A stretch of 64,000 nt of DNA from Chlorokybus atmophyticus (lineage: Eukaryota > Streptophyta > Chlorokybophyceae > Chlorokybales > Chlorokybaceae). The notes below the pieces were generated by a model that worked only from the letters and a program-made list of their open reading frames with translations, made no database searches and was not told where the DNA came from. The stretch is taken from assembly GCA_009103225.1 (NCBI GenBank), contig RHPI01000585.1:185331-249330 (forward strand), given 5' to 3'. Position 1 is the stretch's first letter. Every line of letters begins with the position of its first letter. This document shows, piece by piece, positions 34,671 to 46,400 of this stretch. Position numbers and translations under genes: made by a program.

Positions 34671-36828
34671 ATGGCCAAGGGCGGTGGTTTCAAGCTCGCT
34701 CACGAGCTGGCTGCTTCAGCTGGTCGTGCTGCATCCAACAAGGCCAAGAGTGTGAACAGCAGCAGCGCCAGTCTGAGTCTCCTTCCGGAGTTCACCGTCT
34801 CACGCGAGAGAGGCTTCCTGCCACTCAGAGACCCGGTCACCACACTGCCGGAACGATACGGCGCACTGGAACAACTACTGCAGGTGAGAGAGAAGAAACA
34901 CAAGGAGTGTGGTGACACATCGTTTCATACCGTAGTTTGAGTGAATTAGTCTGAGATTGCCGTGTCGCAATGTCACTGTACCCTTGCGGACAGTACTCAA
35001 GACTGCACAGCAATGCGTGTATGTATGCGCCTGTCTATGTGCTTGCGTGCGTGCCTGTGTGCGTGCCTGTGTGCGTGCGCGCAGGTGTGCGTGTGTGTGG
35101 GTCTGCGTGCGTACGTGTGAGAATGCGATAACACTCCCAACACTCCCAACCCACACTCCCACTTTCATCCCCAGGCCATGCCCGTTCGTCGCAAGGACGG
35201 CTCTCCCGGCCTCCTCTCCTCCGGCTCCTTCGGCGCCGCCGTCCATCGCGACCTCCCCCTCTACCACATCCCAACACAAGACCTCACCCACAACCCCTCC
35301 CTCGCCGCAGCACTCTACCGCGACTACACGTTCGCCGCATCCGCATACCTACTCGAGCCGTGCGACCTGCACAGGAGGGAGAATGTGTCCAACATGGACA
35401 GAATACAGGGTGGACCCAACATGTATGGACTTGGCAGGGAGGTGCTACCCGCCAACATAGCGGTGCCTTTGGCACAAGTGGCAGATGTGTTGAAGGCCAA
35501 GCCGTTCATGGAGTATGCGCTCAGCTACGCGCTATACAACTGGAAGAAAAGGAAGGACAACAACAACAACAACAACAGCATTGAGTTCGATGATATTGAT
35601 GTCGTGAGGGGGTTTCACGGGTCTGATAGTGAGGCTGGTTTCGTTCTCGTTCACGTGGCGATGGTGGCGAGGAGTGGGAGACTAGTCTCATCTGTTGTGG
35701 ACACGCTGCGTGCTGTCGAGTGTGGGGATGTGGGTGTAGCCAACAAGGGTATGGACGCCGTCCTCGCCGTCATGCGCGAAATCAACGGCGTGATGGACAC
35801 CATGTGGGCACGCAGCCGACCCGAAGACTACAACGAGTTCAGGACTTTCATCTTGGGCACGCACTCCCAACCGATGTTCCCGCGTGGTGTTGTTTATGAG
35901 GGTGTGAGTACGGACCCGCTCTTCTTCAGAGGGGAATCGGGTGCCAACGACTCCATCGTGCCAACATTAGACAATCTGCTGCAGTTGGATTTTCCACCCA
36001 ACCCACTCACGAATATATTGAAGGAGTTTAGGGAGTATAGGCCGTCGCATCACTCGGCGTGGCTCGCGCACGTGCGTGAACGCGCGGATGAATGTGGGGT
36101 CAAAGGGTTCGCGAAGATGAGACCGGAAACGCACGTGAGGTACCTCGCGCTACTGGACCAAGTCAGAGAGGTGAGCTGATGCGTGCGTGAGCACGTGCGT
36201 GAAGCGGTGTTAGACAGGTGCTTGTGCGTGTGCGTGCGTGTGCGTGTGCGTGTGCGCCTGTGTGTCTCTGAGGTGTCGACTCTTGTATTGCAGTTTCGCG
36301 CGCGGCATTGGTCTTTTGCCAAGGAGTACATCCTGAAGCGTAGCGCTCACCCCGTGGCGACGGGCGGCAGTCCCATCGCCACGTGGCTGCCCAACCAGCT
36401 GCGGACGGTGCTGGAGGCCATCGAGGATGGACTCGCCACCATCGACCACACAGGGTGAGTTCTATTGTGTTGTGGTGTATCATGTTGGTTGTTTTGTGTG
36501 CGCGTCTCTGTGGTTACATCGTGTGTGCACGTGCGAGTGCGGACGCGTGTGCATGTGCGTGTTGGTGCGCGTGTCCGCGTGTATGGCGCGCACGTGTGCC
36601 CGTGTGTGCTTCCAGTTGCGAGATGCAAATGCAAGACGAATGCTATCTATGTGTCCGCTCACGTGTGGGTGCATGTGACTGACATGGACACAATGCAGGT
36701 TGTCAAGTGAGGGGCGCGAGCTGTTGGAGAGCGTGAGGCGGCGGTCGGAGGCGCAGATCCGGCTGCTTGACCGCGAGGTGGACCACTACGCGCAGCGCAT
36801 CGCGCAAGCCAATGCTGCCGCCGCGTGA
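34671..36828 (+). CDS. Indoleamine 2,3-dioxygenase
   Basis: Four exons in phase (34671-34883, 35175-36170, 36294-36454, 36699-36828) give about 499 aa. Seen: LPEFTVSRERGFLPLRDP near the N-terminus; long helical N-domain; FRGESGANDSIVPTLD (about residues 325-340); LTNILKEFREYRPSHHSAWL; and the haem-ligand region FRARHWSFAKEYIL (proximal His about 408) followed by HPVATGGSPIATWLPNQL. Known: IDO is a cytosolic haem enzyme that opens the indole ring of tryptophan with O2 to give N-formylkynurenine, the first step of the kynurenine route, which can feed NAD synthesis. Land plants generally make NAD from aspartate, so IDO in a photosynthetic lineage is notable. An Asn run (about residues 190-197) is an insertion. 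The N-terminal 20 residues could be a weak targeting sequence, but this is not clear. Confidence 0.95.
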
Positions 36829-37222
36829 TCAACATGTCTGTCTTGACTCCTTGTAGCACTACTTTGCAAAATATGGTCGCTTACTACAGGAGCAGTGATA
36901 ACACCTCCTAGCATAGGCTGCTAATGATACCATTGCAATGGTTCAACTAGACATTCATCCATTCATCCAACATAACAGCTTTGTACATGATTGACCAAGG
37001 CTTGGGAAGCCTTGGTCAATCATAGCCTATGTACTGATTGGCCTTGTTCAAGGTCTTTGCGAAAACACATTCTTATGACCGTCACTCGCTGAATAAGAAT
37101 GAACACAGCTGGAACCAACACTATCATCCATCAACAGTCTCAATGGTTCAACAACGGCCAAATTGGCCCCAAGTGTGTATCCTAATTTAAAAGTACCAAC
37201 AGTTGACTACACTACCTCATGT
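36829..37222. other. Spacer between convergent IDO and fusion-enzyme genes
   Basis: It holds two 3' ends and one strong hairpin (36987-37023). No gene is seen. Confidence 0.65.
36987..37023. terminator. Perfect 17-bp hairpin between convergent 3' ends
   Basis: Arms 36987-37003 and 37007-37023 are exact complements around a GGG loop. It sits midway between the IDO stop (36828) and the stop of the opposing gene (37223). A role in 3'-end formation or in separating convergent transcripts is inference. Confidence 0.5.
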
Positions 37223-40200
37223 CTACGCCTTACCCGACGACCCAAACAGTCTCATCTTCGCCGCAACAACCTCCGCCATCGCTTCCACCATCCCACCCAA
37301 CACACCCACAAGCTCCCCATCCCCACCCCCACCCAACTCCTTCTTCATCCTCTCCACACCCGCCTTGCGCACCTCCGTGTTCACATTGAACTTGCACACG
37401 CCCGCCTCGATGCACTGTCGGATTACTCCTTCGTCCAGGCCGGAAGCGCCGTGGAGAACTAGGAGGGAAGGCGTGCATGCGGCGCGGAGGTCGCGCAAGC
37501 GGGAGAGGTTTATGTTGGGGCCGGAAGGAGGGTAGGCGCCGTGCACGTTGCCGACGCACACGGCGAGGAGGGGGATGCCAGTTTCGGATATGAAACGGCG
37601 GGCCTCTTCGACACCCGTCATCTTGGCCTCCAACCTGGTTATCCATAAGATTATTGTGTGTCTCTCTGTGTGTGTAGACGTGCGCGCATGTGTGCACATG
37701 AATGTGGGTGTGCGCACGCGCATGTGTGCATGCGCTTACGCATGCCTGTGCGTGCCCATATGTCAAGAGATACGCATCCAACAACATCTCTTACTCTTCC
37801 ACTGCGATGCCATCCTCCCTGCCGGCAATGCGACCGAGTTCTGCTTCGACGGCAACGTTATGTTCTCGCGCAACGGCTGCCACCCTCTTTGTGGTTGCGA
37901 CATTGTCACCAAAGTCGCTCGCACTTGCGTCGATCATCACGGACGAGTAGCAGCCGCTCTCGATGGCGTCCAACACCAGCGCCTCGTCTTGAACACACAT
38001 AAAATGAGGTTACAACTACCACATACATTGTTCACTCAACCACGCGCAACCTAGGTTGACTAGGTACACGTGCACGTGAGCGCGCGCGTGCACACACATG
38101 CACACAGACACGCCCACGCCCACATGCAACGCACGCATGCAATACATCACAAAAAGAGAGCTGCAGCAACACACATAATATACAACTCCGTTCAACAAGT
38201 GCTCACCTGTGGCGTGGTCGAGGTGGAGTGAGACGGGCGCGCTGGCGTGTTGGACGGCGTGAGCGGCGGCGCGCACGAGGGCATCCCCTCCGTGCTTCAA
38301 CGCCGCAGGATGCAGCTGCACAATCGCAGGAGACCTCTCTGCCTCCGCCGCCTACAACCCAACAACACGTGTAGATGTCAACACCATATCAACAACAAGT
38401 AATCCAACTGCCTCTCACCTTGATCACGGCCAGCACGCCCTCGAGGTTGTACACGTTGAACGCGCCAACAGCATATCTCCCCGCATTGGCTTCAGTGAGA
38501 ACGTCCAATGTGGATGCGCGAGGCGAGGCGGCCCAGGCCTCGACAACGTCCGCCAGTGCATCCACCTGGCCAACAACAAGAGAGAAAAGTGTGTCCACGT
38601 GCGAGTGTGCATACGTGCGTGCGTGCGTGCCTGTGCGCACGTGTGCCTGTGTAAGCATGTCGTACCGAGCCAACATTGCCTGGAAAGACAACGTAAGGCA
38701 CACCCGGCAGGCGTGCGCTCTCGCAGGCGGGAACCCACACGGGCACGCCTGGCGCAGCCTGGCAAACAATAAGCCACACAACGTCGCATAAGAATTGTCA
38801 CCAGACAAGCAAGAGTGTTCTCTGCTCACACAACAACCAACCTGCCCAGCGATGATAGCGCGCGTAATGCCCAACGCCTTTGTGGCCACGTCCGAGCTCG
38901 TGATCCCGCCTTTGGCAAGCACATACCTCGGCTTCACCTGCACACCAAACAACAATGAAGTGCTGCTTTCCACACAACATGCTGTGAGCATACAACACAC
39001 ATGCACACTACCTTGACGCTTGCGGCCGCGCGCACGAGGCCTGCGCTGACCCTCGCCGCGATCGCGAGGCTCTCGTGCCCGTCTTTGCCCAACACGAGCT
39101 CCCGCGATGTCATTAGCAACACGTCCCTACCCTGAACACAACACACCCACTCTATTATGATAGGACTGTCACAACAACAACACAACATCACAACTACACA
39201 ACGATGCTCGCCTCGCGTATGGCCCGGTCGGCTTGCGCGGCTGCGCGGGCCGTTTCGGCATGCGATATTGCCTCATCGGTAGAGCTCAGCTTTGTTGCAC
39301 TCAACTCGATCCTTTCCAACTGGTCCGGACTCCTAACATGTTGGGTATCCCACATCAACATCAACACCAACCGAACATAAAGAGATGTCCCTCACACTTG
39401 CCTGCGAGTAAGGAGTGCATTGAGTTGAGCTGTCGTTTTCGGTACGTGCGAGCCGCACACGAGAAGGGCACCACGCCGCGATGATGATGTTGTCGATGAT
39501 GTTGTTGATGTTGCCTCCTTGAGCACTTCACTCAGCGTCAACGGCGCCCTCGCCTCCACGCCCATGCGCGCAGACACAAAGCTCGCCGCCGTGCGACACA
39601 ACACCCGCCTCCCCCTCTCCTCTGCCACCAACAACACCACCATCAACCCCAACCCCAACAACACCGACACCAACACCCCAACCACACCCCCACTCACCCG
39701 CTCTCAGCACCGCCGCCGCAATCACCACCGCATCCGCATCACTGACCGCATTCGCCACGGCCGTCGTCCCCGACCTCATCCCCATCAGCTTCTCGCACAC
39801 GGCTTCGGGTCCGCCCACGCGGACGTCTTGTATGGAGATGGACGTGACGGAGGAGGCGGGGAGGCGACCGGAGGACTTCTCGGCTATGTAGGACTTGAGG
39901 TCGGAGGAGATGTAGCAGAAGGTGGGGTCGCGAGCGAACTCCGTCTCGCCGGCGGGGACCTACGGACACACAAGTCAGTCTGAGCTGAACAACGTGTGTG
40001 CGCACATGCATGAGATCACACTGTACGAGTCCGTGCGCGTGTACACGCACGCATCCAGGTATGCGCGCGCGCGCACACGCATGCGCGTACGTGCGCACGT
40101 ACGTGTGCCTGCTTCACACCCACACAACCTCATCTCTCACCAGTGTGTCTCCATCCGCAACATAGTGCACATCCTCCACCGTCACCCTGCCCCCCGCCCG

Positions 40201-43170
40201 GAAGAACGGGCACAGCAGCCACACGGGCTCTTCACCACCACCCTCACTCCCACCCCGCATGGCCTCCGCCGCGGCCTCCATCTCGCCAGGGAAGTGGCCA
40301 CGAAGGGTGCTGTCCCCGCGCAGGACAACCGTGTAGGGGCGACCGGACGCGCGGGCGGAAGCCTGTGTGGGGATGTGGGTNNNNNNGGGGGGGGGGGGGG
40401 GGGAGGTTGCGGGTGGGAAGAGATTGGTGAGTCACCTTGGCGAGGTTGGCGCAGATCTCTTTGACGAGGGAGGCTGCAGCGTCAGGGGCGAGGGCGCGCG
40501 TGTTGGTCAACACGAAGAAGCCTGCAAGAGGTTGGCAAGTTATCATGCGTGGTGCGCATGTAGCAATGCATTGTGCGCACAGGTGCACGCGCATGCACAA
40601 GCAAACATGCATACATACGCAGACAATGTGGAATGGTGTACGATGGCATTGCAAACTCCTACTCAAATACAATGATCCAATGAAACAATATGTATGTTCA
40701 TGCCTGGTGTGTCGGACTCGAGCTCGTGCGTCAACGCCTCCACCGACCACTCCGTCAACACCACAATCCCATGGACCGTTTGCGTCCCTGTGGGATCATC
40801 ATCCTGCACACATGCACACTTTGATAACACCACCCACTGTATGCGCTCACACACGCACACGCGCACACGCACAGGCACACGCATCTCCCTACCAGCGCCA
40901 CGAGTGCGGGTGCCTTCTTCTCGTGGATTGCGCTCTGAATCTCTTTGGTCAGCGCGGCCGCGTCGGCGTGCTCGGCGGGCAGACGGGCGAGCGTGTCGGA
41001 AAGACTTAAAGGCGGATGGGAGGGGGAGGGTTGGGTGGAGGAGGAGGAGGAGGAGGGTGGGGCTGCCACGGACACGCCGGATATCTTCTCAAACACCTGT
41101 GGACAACAGGGCGTGTGCGTTGGCGCGAAGCAAGCATGCATGTGCTCACGCGTGTGCGCATGTGCGCGCATGCACGTGTGCGTGTGTGTTTATAGTTACT
41201 GTGGCGCATGCACAAACACACACACACACACCTGCGCACCTGCATGTGTGTTGATGATTACCGTGGCGCGTGTACACACACACATTCGCACACATGTGCA
41301 CGCATGTGCGCATGTGGTTTGTGCACGAGGGCATGTGAGCATTCGTGTGTGCGTGCACGTTGGTGGCTGTTTAAAAACAACACCCCACCTTCACTAGTGC
41401 CGAGTCATCCATCCTCCCCATCCCCATCGCCGCCCCCATCACAAACTGCTGGTGCGCCATCGCGGCGATCGGCGTCGGCATCTTCAACTCTTTGCCCCCC
41501 TCCAGCACGATGCCCAGGTCCTTGACGAAGATGTCCAGCGCCGACTTGGGGGGAGTGAAGGAGGAGGAGAGCATGCGGGGGACGCGGTCGGAAAACATCC
41601 AACTGTTGCCCGCGGCGCCGGAGATGACGTCGAACAGGGCGCGGGTGTCGAGGCCTAAGGAGGAGGTGGCGATGATCAGTTTCATGTGAGAGTATGCAGA
41701 CGGGCGTGCAAGTGCAAAGTGTTGCGTGCGCACGTACGGGCTGCGGGCGTGCGTGTGTGGACACGAGTGTGAGGGTGTGCGCACATGCAGGCATGCAAGT
41801 GTTCTGGCGCAACCGTGCGCACGCGCGTGCAGGCATGCATTGCACATACACGCGGAAGCATGCATGCGCGTGTGTGCGAGTGCGTACGCATGCGTCTGCA
41901 TGCGTGTATGCGACGTGCGCGCGTACACACGTGCACGCACATGCATGTATCCACATCCAACCCACCTGCCCTTGCCCCCAGTGCCATCGCTTCCGCCGCC
42001 GCCGCGATATGCACTCCCGCCAGCAGCTGATTCACCATTTTCACGCTCGAACCCGCCCCCGCTCCGCCCGTCACGATATGCAGATTGGCACTCATCGCAT
42101 GCAACACGCCCTCCGCGGCAGACAGCGCGGACTCGCTACCGGCGGCCATGATGGTCAAGTCACCCGAACGTGCGCGGAGGGTGCCGCCGGACACGGGGGC
42201 GTCCACGAAGAGGAGACCCTGGGGGTGGGTGNCCAGGTTTTACTCAGGATGTGTTGCATGTATGAATACATGCATGAGTCGATTACTTGATACACGAGTG
42301 CATGGAACCGCACGCACGTATGCGTGCCTGCACATCACGCGTGCATGCTAGCGCGCGCGTGTGCATGCATGTGCATATGGTCAAGTCGCTTGCACTGTGC
42401 AAGGAAGTAGCAGTGATACCACATTGACGTCAAAGCATGCGCGAGAAAGAGACTCGGCATGTGGTTGCGCTGTTGTGCACGTGAGCGCATGTGTACATGC
42501 GCTCACGCACGTGTTGCTCGAGGCGTGTGCCCAGTGCGCGCGCAGCTGCGGGTGGGACAGTCGAGCAAAGGATGACCACAGAGCCTTGCGCGAGTGTGGT
42601 CGTGGCAGCTTGGTCGCCATCAAACAACACGCTGTCGGCCTGGACAGACGAGTTATGTTGGCTGCATACACATACACTACAGACTGGTGTGATGCAAGAG
42701 CATACACACCTGCGAACTGTTGATGACCATCACGACCAGTGCAAACGCCCCCTTGCATGCGGCAGCTGGGCTGTCGGCGGCCTCACCGCCCGTCTCAGCA
42801 ACAAACTTCTCCACCGATGGGGGATAGACCTAAATGCATGCGCACAAAACTTGAGCGACAACACACAATTACACTCACAGCCAGAAAACAGCCACACACA
42901 CTCACACGCACGCACACGTACACGCACACAAACAGCAATGCATTGCATCAAGCAGAAAGGTCACCTTGTTTCACCAAAATGCAGGAGTTTGAGACGTGCA
43001 TGCTTGTGGTAACCATGACAGCATGCACGAGCTCTTTGAGTTTAAAGCTTGCTCACGTCGTATCCGACGACGTGGAATCCGCCCTTGACGGCGAGCGCCT
43101 GGGCCATGCCGCTCCCCATGGCGCCAAGACCCACAAACGCCACGCGGCGATTCATCTTGGAATCCGACAT
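37223..43170 (-). CDS. Trifunctional fusion: beta-hydroxyacid dehydrogenase - DUF1537 four-carbon acid-sugar kinase - class II aldolase
   Basis: Nineteen in-phase exons on the minus strand (43170-43057, 42829-42710, 42639-42511, 42218-41966, 41654-41389, 41096-40893, 40803-40704, 40521-40436, 40362-40141, 39959-39698, 39621-39402, 39332-39212, 39131-39012, 38937-38842, 38758-38666, 38565-38419, 38351-38207, 37987-37795, 37634-37223) give about 1100 aa. Seen: NAD motif GLGAMG (14-19), DAPVSGG (127-133) and catalytic Lys in GSSVKMVNQ (about 181); Ser/Pro linker; kinase with DDDPTGTQ (363-370), LRGDSTLRGH (about 438) and GVPYVVFPGNVG (to about 802); aldolase with zinc-ligand His in LHLDHAT, GNVHG and LHGASG. 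Known: the bacterial LtnD/OtnK/OtnC enzymes oxidise, phosphorylate and cleave four-carbon sugar acids such as threonate, finally yielding dihydroxyacetone phosphate. Arabidopsis has a like fusion with two dehydrogenase domains; here only one is present. Three introns have GC donors (ends 40704, 39402, 39212). Confidence 0.95.
40381..40402. repeat. Short assembly gap beside a poly-G run
   Basis: Six N (40381-40386) followed by about 17 G in the fusion-gene intron 40363-40435. A single N at 42232 lies in another intron of the same gene. Confidence 0.95.
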
Positions 43171-43473
43171 GGCTCTAGAGGATGGTTGTAACTGTTGTCA
43201 AATTACCATACAGGGCGGTGTAGAACACAGACACCGCCGCCAAGGAGGACGCCGACGCCGCCTACACCAACACTGTGGGTGATCGCACATCTTATATCAA
43301 GCCTTGTCTCAGGGTGGGACTGCATGTAAGCATACTGTGCGCAAAAAGATAACGGACTGGGTATAGGAATAGGACTAGCGCTCAACCAAGCTTGGTATAG
43401 GAATAGGGTTAGGGCTTTCATCCACGTGGCAGTCGGCAAGGAGAAGGACGCGGCGGCGGCGGCTGCGCCTGCG
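43171..43473. promoter_or_regulatory. Bidirectional promoter region, fusion enzyme / UPF1
   Basis: 303 bp lie between opposite start codons. A direct repeat GGTATAGGAATAGG occurs at about 43349 (first copy GGGTATAGGAATAGG) and 43393. Confidence 0.45.
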
Positions 43474-46400
43474 ATGGCGCACGGGCCGCTCAGCCAGGAT
43501 GCCATGGGGGTAGGGGGCGATGCCTACAGGTTCCTGGAGTTTACTCAGGGTGACGACGGCGATGACGACTTCTCCCTCCTCCCGGAGGTGCCGGCCCGGG
43601 CTGGACAGGCGGCGGCGGCAGAGGCGTCTCAGGCGAGCAGCAGCGGTGGCATGCGGGATGCCGTCGACACTGTGAGCGCCGACCTCGCCGGGATGACGTT
43701 CACGGAGGATGGCGCTGCTGCCGGCACTAGCAGCAGGGCGGCAGGGGATGAGGCGGCCTCTAGCAGTGCCGCCGCCGCCTTTGGGACGGGGCAGGAGGGT
43801 GCTATGGAGGAGGTTCTAGAAGGGAGCAAAGAGGAAGCCTGCCGGTATTGCGGCATACACAATCCTGCCTGCGTTGTGCGGTGCAGTCACCCCTCCTGCA
43901 AGAAGTGGTTCTGCAACTCCAGGGGCACCACGTCCTCATCGCACATAGTTTCCCACCTGGTGCGTAGCAGTTTGTACTCTTTGCGGCAAGCGTTGGACAG
44001 TTCACACCTTCATGACAACCAACGTGCGTTTGCATGCTCGTGCATGTAACTGCTGTAGCACAATTGGCCTTTATGGATACTCCAGTTTTCATGGTTGCTT
44101 TCAGTGGATACCTGGGTTACGTGCAGCTATACACCTGGTTGTGTTTGTTGTTGTTGCCGTCTCTACATTCGTAATCGTACACAATCAGTGACAATTGTAC
44201 ATGGTCATTGTCGTTGTCGTTCTCATACACTAGCACTTCCGCAGATGATGGTGTCTTTTGTTGCAGTATTGCAGTATTGGGTGTAGCAACCGATATTTAT
44301 GGGTTATATTGGAATGCGCCTACGATCACGTAGATGATTTTGTTCAATCGGCTTGATCGCAGAGTTGATCCTCCGCATTCCTTCTGATCTGTTATTCTCG
44401 TTCATATACTGTGATACGATCACATAGATGATATGATTGATCAATAGGCTTGATTGCAGAGTTGATCCTCTATAGGCCTTCTGATCTGTTATTGTGGTTT
44501 ATACGCTTTGTGGTCGAGTGTGCCTGCAACAAGCTGTACTCTTTGTTTTGAGACAAAGTGAGGCGCTGTGCCGAAAGATCATGTGCCACTATGTGCGTGC
44601 AACAACACATATACTTTGCTGTTGTGGGTGTTTGTAGGTGAGAGCCAAGCACAAGGAGGTGATGTTGCATAAAGACAGTCCGCTGGGCGAGACGATGTTG
44701 GAGTGTTACAATTGCGGCTGCCGCAACGTGTTTCTCTTGGGCTTCATCCCAGCAAAGACAGAGTCCGTCGTGGTTCTGCTCTGCAGAGAGCCTTGCCTGA
44801 GCGTCAACAGCCTCAAAGACATGAACTGGGACCTGTCGCAGTGGACACCCCTATTTGATGATAGGTCATTCCTGCCTTGGCTTGTAAAGGTGCCATCCGA
44901 ACAGGAACAACTGCGCGCTCGACAGGTGATGTGTCGTGTGCTGTCATGAGCCTCACGAAGAGAGGGTGGTTTTGGTTTGATGTGGTTTGGTTGACTTTTG
45001 CATTGTTTCTGTTCAGATTCTCTAGTTTGGGCAAACATGTAGTGCGGTGTGTTGTGCAGATCAGTGCACAGCAAATAAACAGAATAGAGGAGTTGTGGAA
45101 AGCCAATCCGGAGGCTACGTTGGAGGACTTGGAGAAGCCTGGCGTGGATGAGGAGCCACAGCCGGTGGCGTTGCGGTACGAGGACGCGTATCAGGTACAG
45201 CATTGTAGCTACAAGTTTGCTGAGAGCTATACATCATATGGCTATATTGTGTACCAACAACTACCTTTTTTGTGTACAGTATCAAAATGTCTTCGGCCCG
45301 CTTGTTAAGCTTGAGGCGGACTATGATAAGGTATGTTACAACCTGTCGCAGTCGTCCTTATCTTTTGATGAGTTGAACATTTTGCTGCTAGTGTTTCCTC
45401 GTGTTGTTGCTGTTCGTGTGCATGTCTGATGCTGTTGTCCTTGATCAGGTGATGAAAGAAGCACAGACCAAGGAAGGTATCACTGTGCGATGGGATGTAG
45501 GCCTCAACAAAAAGCGGCTAGCTTACTTCCTGTTTCCCAAGGTATTGTTGCTGCTAACAGAGCTACTGGGCTTGTGCATATCTGGCTGAATCCCATGTGG
45601 CCTCATAATGCATCCTTTGCTTGCAGGAGGACAACGAAATACGCTTAGTGCCTGGTGATGAGCTGAGGCTGCGCCATCCAGGCTCAAACTGGCAATGTGT
45701 TGGCCATGTGGTGAGTTTGTCACTTTGCAGCAGTGCTGTGAGTTGTAACATAGCATCATTGTGTGGTATCTGCTTGATGGCCAACACTTGGGCCTGTGCT
45801 CAGGTCAAGCTCACGCCAAACGAAGAGGTTGCACTGGAGTTGCGCAGCAACGCCGGTGCGCCCGTGGAGTCTACCTTCGGCTATGCTATCGATTTCGTCT
45901 GGAAGAGCACCAGCTTCGACCGTATGCAGATGGCGATGAAGACTCTGGCTGTGGACGAGACCTCCGTCAGCGGGTACTTGTACCACAGGTTGTTGGGTCA
46001 TGAGGTGGAAGGTGCTGCACGTGGAGGCATGGCGGGGCCAACTCAAAAGAAGCTTTCAGCTCCGGGATTGCCTGAGCTCAACCCTCCGCAGGCTTACGCT
46101 GTGCGAACGGTGCTCTCCCGCCCTCTTAGCCTTATTCAAGGCCCCCCCGGCACGGGCAAGACTGTCACATCCGCCACCGTTGTGTGGCACCTCGCACGTC
46201 AAGGCCAGGGACAAGTGCTCGTGTGCGCCCCGAGCAACATCGCTGTTGATCAGCTGGCAGAGAAGATTGCTGCAACCGGCCTGCGGGTTGTGCGTCTCTG
46301 CGCCAAGTCCCGCGAAGCTGTGGCTTCACCCGTTCAACACTTGACGCTACATTATGCTGTCAAGCATGTGGACACCAGCCCTGAGCTTCGCAAGCTGCAG

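Noticed and set aside
37635-37794. TG-rich open frames in intron DNA with Cys/Val/Arg/His-only translations
   Set aside because: Such products arise from GT/CG dinucleotide repeats in any frame and lie between phase-matched exons.
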